A stretch of 9,509 nucleotides of DNA from Janthinobacterium lividum (GTDB lineage: Bacteria; Pseudomonadota; Gammaproteobacteria; Steroidobacterales; Steroidobacteraceae). Shown in pieces: positions 7,061 to 9,509 of the stretch. The stretch covers positions 1 to 9,509 of the forward strand of contig CALPVO020000070.1 in assembly GCA_943327025.2 (NCBI GenBank). The letters run 5' to 3'. The notes under the pieces are model-generated. The model did no database searches and was not told the DNA's origin. It saw nothing but the letters and a program-made list of their open reading frames with translations. Both the position numbers and the translations under genes were made by a program. Each line of letters starts with the position of its first letter. Positions within the stretch are counted from its first letter, which is position 1.

Positions 7061-8808
7061 AGGTGACGGAGGGTGCCACCGGCGACGGCCACTACGACCT
7101 GGTCATCCGGGGTGGTTGCGTTGTCGATGGTACTGGCGCCGAACCTTTCAGCGCCGATGTCGCGGTGAATGGCGAGAGCATTGTGGCCATCGGTTCCGGG
7201 TTGTCGGCAGGCCGTCATGAGCTCGATGCTCGCGGCCTCATTGTCACGCCCGGCTTTGTCGACATTCACACGCACTACGATGGGCAGGCTTTTTGGACGT
7301 CGCAGCTGGCGCCGTCGTCGAACCATGGCGTTACGACCATCGTCATGGGTAACTGCGGTGTCGGGTTCGCGCCTTGCCGCGCAGAAGATCGCGATCGTCT
7401 CGTGCGGTTGATGGAGGGCGTGGAGGATATTCCCGGTGCCGTACTCGCCGAAGGTTTGCCTTGGGATTGGGAAACGTTTCCGGACTATCTGGATCGCTTG
7501 GCCGCGCGGCAGTTCGATGTGGACGTGGCCACGCAAGTGCCGCACGCCGCGTTGCGGGTATATGTCATGGGTGAGCGCGGCGCAAACCGTGAGCCCGCCA
7601 CTACTGCAGACATTACGCAAATGCGAGAGTTGGTTGCGGAGGCCATTCAGGCCGGTGCGCTGGGCGTTTCCACTTCCCGCACGCTCAATCACCGCACCAG
7701 TGATGGCAAGCCAACGCCCACCTTGGAGGCTGCACGAGCGGAAATACTCGGCTTGGCCGATGGACTCGCGGATGCTGGCGCTGGTGTGTTCCAGTTGGTT
7801 TCCGATTTCACCGATCCGCGTGCCGAGCAGGACTTGCTCGAGGAAGTTTGCCGTCGTAGCGGTCGGCCCTTGTCGTTTTCCTTGGCGCAGGCAGAGCAGA
7901 CACCAGACGGCTGGCGGCCTTTGCTGCAATGGCTCGAGGTCTGTCAGTCAAAGGGCTTGGCGCTGCGTGCGCAGGTCTGCGGGCGCGGCGTCGGGCTGTT
8001 ACTTGGCCTGACCGCCAGCTTGCACCCGTTCCGTTTCCACCCGGCGTATGTGGAAGTGGCTGCGTTGCCGTTGCCGCAGCGCGTGGCTGCCCTGCGCGAA
8101 CCGGCCCGGGCGAGGCGACTGATTGACGAGCCGTTGGCGGGTGCGCCGGAGTGGGCAGGCGGCCTCATCGGGCGTTTCGACCGCCTGTATCCCATGGCGG
8201 ACCCGCCCGACTATGAGCCGGAGCCTGGCTCCACGTTCGCCGCACAAGCGGCAGCGACCGGGCGGCCGGTAGCCGCTTTGGTGCTCGAAGCTTTGCTGGC
8301 CGAGGACGGCCAAGCTTTGCTCTACCTGCCCTTCGCCAACTACGCGCAGGCGACACTGGAGCCAGCACGTGAAATGCTGGAGCATTCGCACACGGTGCCG
8401 GGGCTGGGCGATGGCGGCGCACATCTCGGGATGATTGCCGATGCCAGCTTCACCACTTGGATGCTGACACATTGGGTACGTGACAGGACGCGCGGGCCGC
8501 GCCTTTCGCTGCCTTTCGCCGTCCATGCCATCACTGCGCGCACGGCCGATGCCGTAGGTTTGGGTGACCGCGGGCGCTTGCTGCCTGGCTTGCGCGCCGA
8601 TTTGAATCTCATTGATCTGGAAGGCTTGCGGCTGCGGCGTCCCCGCATAGTCGAAGATTTGCCAGCGGGTGGGCGGCGCTTGCTGCAGGCAGCGGAGGGC
8701 TATCGCGCCACCGTGGTGGCGGGGCAGGTGGTCGCGTTGGACGGTGTGCCGACCGGTGCACTGCCAGGGCGCCTGGTGCGCGGTGCACGTGTGGCCCCTT
8801 CGCCCTGA
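7057..8808 (+). CDS. Divergent D-aminoacylase-like amidohydrolase (N-acyl-D-amino-acid deacylase family)
   Basis: This 583-residue protein belongs to the amidohydrolase superfamily. The N-terminal beta-sandwich part ([14 protein letters not shown], 14-27; [15 protein letters not shown], 63-77) holds the metal motif His71/His73. [14 protein letters not shown] (93-106) holds Cys100, matching the bridging Cys of D-aminoacylases. [15 protein letters not shown] (132-146), [12 protein letters not shown] (202-213) and [12 protein letters not shown] (448-459, Asp452) are also typical. The His residues that complete the tight zinc site in characterised D-aminoacylase appear replaced: VFQLVSD (244-250) and PLSFSLAQ (271-278) stand where His-bearing strands are expected. 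So the family annotation should not be read as proof of D-amino-acid deacylation. As third gene of a coupled ligase-hydrolase-hydrolase run, it may open an amide or ring bond in a catabolic intermediate (inference). There is no signal peptide. The start is fixed by the ATGA overlap. Confidence 0.92.
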   Translation: MKVTEGATGDGHYDLVIRGGCVVDGTGAEPFSADVAVNGESIVAIGSGLSAGRHELDARGLIVTPGFVDIHTHYDGQAFWTSQLAPSSNHGVTTIVMGNCGVGFAPCRAEDRDRLVRLMEGVEDIPGAVLAEGLPWDWETFPDYLDRLAARQFDVDVATQVPHAALRVYVMGERGANREPATTADITQMRELVAEAIQAGALGVSTSRTLNHRTSDGKPTPTLEAARAEILGLADGLADAGAGVFQLVSDFTDPRAEQDLLEEVCRRSGRPLSFSLAQAEQTPDGWRPLLQWLEVCQSKGLALRAQVCGRGVGLLLGLTASLHPFRFHPAYVEVAALPLPQRVAALREPARARRLIDEPLAGAPEWAGGLIGRFDRLYPMADPPDYEPEPGSTFAAQAAATGRPVAALVLEALLAEDGQALLYLPFANYAQATLEPAREMLEHSHTVPGLGDGGAHLGMIADASFTTWMLTHWVRDRTRGPRLSLPFAVHAITARTADAVGLGDRGRLLPGLRADLNLIDLEGLRLRRPRIVEDLPAGGRRLLQAAEGYRATVVAGQVVALDGVPTGALPGRLVRGARVAPSP

Positions 8809-8820
8809 ACGACATCCCCC

Positions 8821-9509
8821 ATGCATCGCTTTCTTTATCTAGCGCAACGTCGCCCGGACTTGAGCCTCGCCGAATTCCAGCAACGCTGGCGCGCCCATGC
8901 GCAGCTCGCGGCGACTTGCCCCGACGTGCTCGCGGAGATTCGTGGCTACCGCCAATGGCAGGTCATCGAGCCTGAAGCGGACGGCGTAGTCGGTGTTGCC
9001 GAGACACGCTGCGCAGATGCCGCTGCAGTCTATCGGATGCTCGAATGCGCTGGCACCCGCCTTGTACTCCAGCCCGACGAACGACGGTTTCTCGCCATAC
9101 CCTGCCGTGAGGCGGGGCTGGTGGCGGATGAAATGATGCTGGGGACTGTCAGCGATGCTGGTGCTACTGGCACTGCACTGAAAGCGGGTGCCTTCGGTTG
9201 CCTGTGGTTGGCTCCGCGGCTGGCACCCGCGAGCGGCGCCACTGAGGCAGCCGTGTCTGCTGCGCTGAAAAAACGCGTCGAGCAGTTACAGGCGCTGCTG
9301 CCAGCAGCGACGGATGACTCGGACCTCCAGCTTTCGTTAGGCCGTCGTGATGTTGCCGATAAGCCGGGCGCTTTTGACGCGATATTGTTTGCGCGCTTCA
9401 ATGATGGGGTGCTGGCGAAGGCTGTGGCGACGGCGTGGCGGCTGGCCGCACAGCCCCGGGAAAAAGTATTCCACTTGCAGCGCTCGGCGCGTGAAACGAC
9501 CCACTCGGA
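8821..9509 (+). CDS. EthD-like tandem dimeric alpha-beta-barrel protein, 3'-truncated by the window edge
   Basis: The frame is open from ATG 8821 to the right edge with no stop (229 complete codons and two bases). It begins RFLYLAQRRPDLSLAEFQQRW (3-23) and runs on with RAHAQLA, the strand-helix start typical of EthD-type dimeric alpha-beta-barrel domains, followed by strand-like GVVGVAETR (55-63) and a helix (65-75). A second, weaker unit of similar layout follows: GCLWLAPRL (126-134), a helix KKRVEQLQALLP (150-161), a strand LQLSLGR (169-175) and FDAILFARFND (185-195) with another helix. It could thus be an internally duplicated EthD-like protein, as seen next to ring-degradation and ether-degradation genes. 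It is 12 bases after, and in the same frame as, the amidohydrolase. No clear Shine-Dalgarno is visible, so coupling to the upstream gene is likely. The family call is moderate for the first domain and weak for the second; function is unknown. Confidence 0.8.
   Translation, partial: MHRFLYLAQRRPDLSLAEFQQRWRAHAQLAATCPDVLAEIRGYRQWQVIEPEADGVVGVAETRCADAAAVYRMLECAGTRLVLQPDERRFLAIPCREAGLVADEMMLGTVSDAGATGTALKAGAFGCLWLAPRLAPASGATEAAVSAALKKRVEQLQALLPAATDDSDLQLSLGRRDVADKPGAFDAILFARFNDGVLAKAVATAWRLAAQPREKVFHLQRSARETTHS

Noticed and set aside
7009..8826. Two long - strand open frames (306 and 275 codons) opposite the amidohydrolase gene
   Set aside because: The + strand protein has clear amidohydrolase motifs throughout. 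The antisense translations are low-complexity Arg/Gln/His-rich and lack a ribosome binding site.
9030..9401. - strand open frame of 123 codons near the right edge
   Set aside because: The + strand frame over the same bases is open from 8821 to the edge and starts with an EthD-like domain. The antisense product is Ser/Ala-rich with no recognisable domain.
1..9509. Search for tRNA/rRNA, CRISPR repeats, insertion sequences, attachment sites, riboswitches and rho-independent terminators
   Set aside because: Nothing convincing was seen by eye. Coding sequence fills almost the whole window, gaps are at most 46 bases, and no hairpin followed by a T-run or set of direct repeats appears in them.

Overview
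The window is a densely packed stretch of eight genes, all on the + strand, from a bacterium with fairly GC-rich DNA (I estimate low 60s % by eye, not computed). Nothing fixes the taxon. The enzyme families and the operon style fit a pseudomonadotal or actinobacterial degrader of complex carboxylic acids, and I lean towards a proteobacterium because strong Shine-Dalgarno sites mix with ATG starts. There are no RNA genes, mobile elements, CRISPR arrays, clear terminators or internal promoters. The largest gap between genes is 46 bases, so this looks like the middle of one long operon entered and left in mid-gene.

Left part (1-3263), beta-oxidation core. It holds the C-terminal part of a FadB/FadJ-type multifunctional 3-hydroxyacyl-CoA dehydrogenase, cut by the window start, followed by two adjacent, dissimilar acyl-CoA dehydrogenase genes. 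The second of the pair carries a catalytic-type Glu in the isovaleryl-CoA-dehydrogenase-like position. The first lacks a Glu at both known positions. This is the pattern of the heteromeric (alpha2beta2) acyl-CoA dehydrogenases known from steroid catabolism.

Middle part (3310-5945). A nitronate-monooxygenase-family flavoprotein is followed by an AMP-forming acyl-CoA synthetase whose sequence style resembles the FadD19/FadD3-like ligases. The ligase would activate a free acid, and the dehydrogenase pair and FadB-like enzyme would then shorten it.

Right part (5942-9509). Three genes are tightly coupled to the ligase: a metallo-beta-lactamase-fold hydrolase with a C-terminal winged-helix-like region, a divergent D-aminoacylase-like amidohydrolase, and a protein that looks like tandem EthD/dimeric alpha-beta-barrel domains (cut by the window end). 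The first two junctions are 4-base stop/start overlaps (GTGA, ATGA). This accessory hydrolase module is the least explained part.

Taken together the window suggests a catabolic operon for a bulky, probably cyclic or branched carboxylic acid (steroid-, terpenoid- or polycyclic-derived). The substrate is inferred from gene content only.
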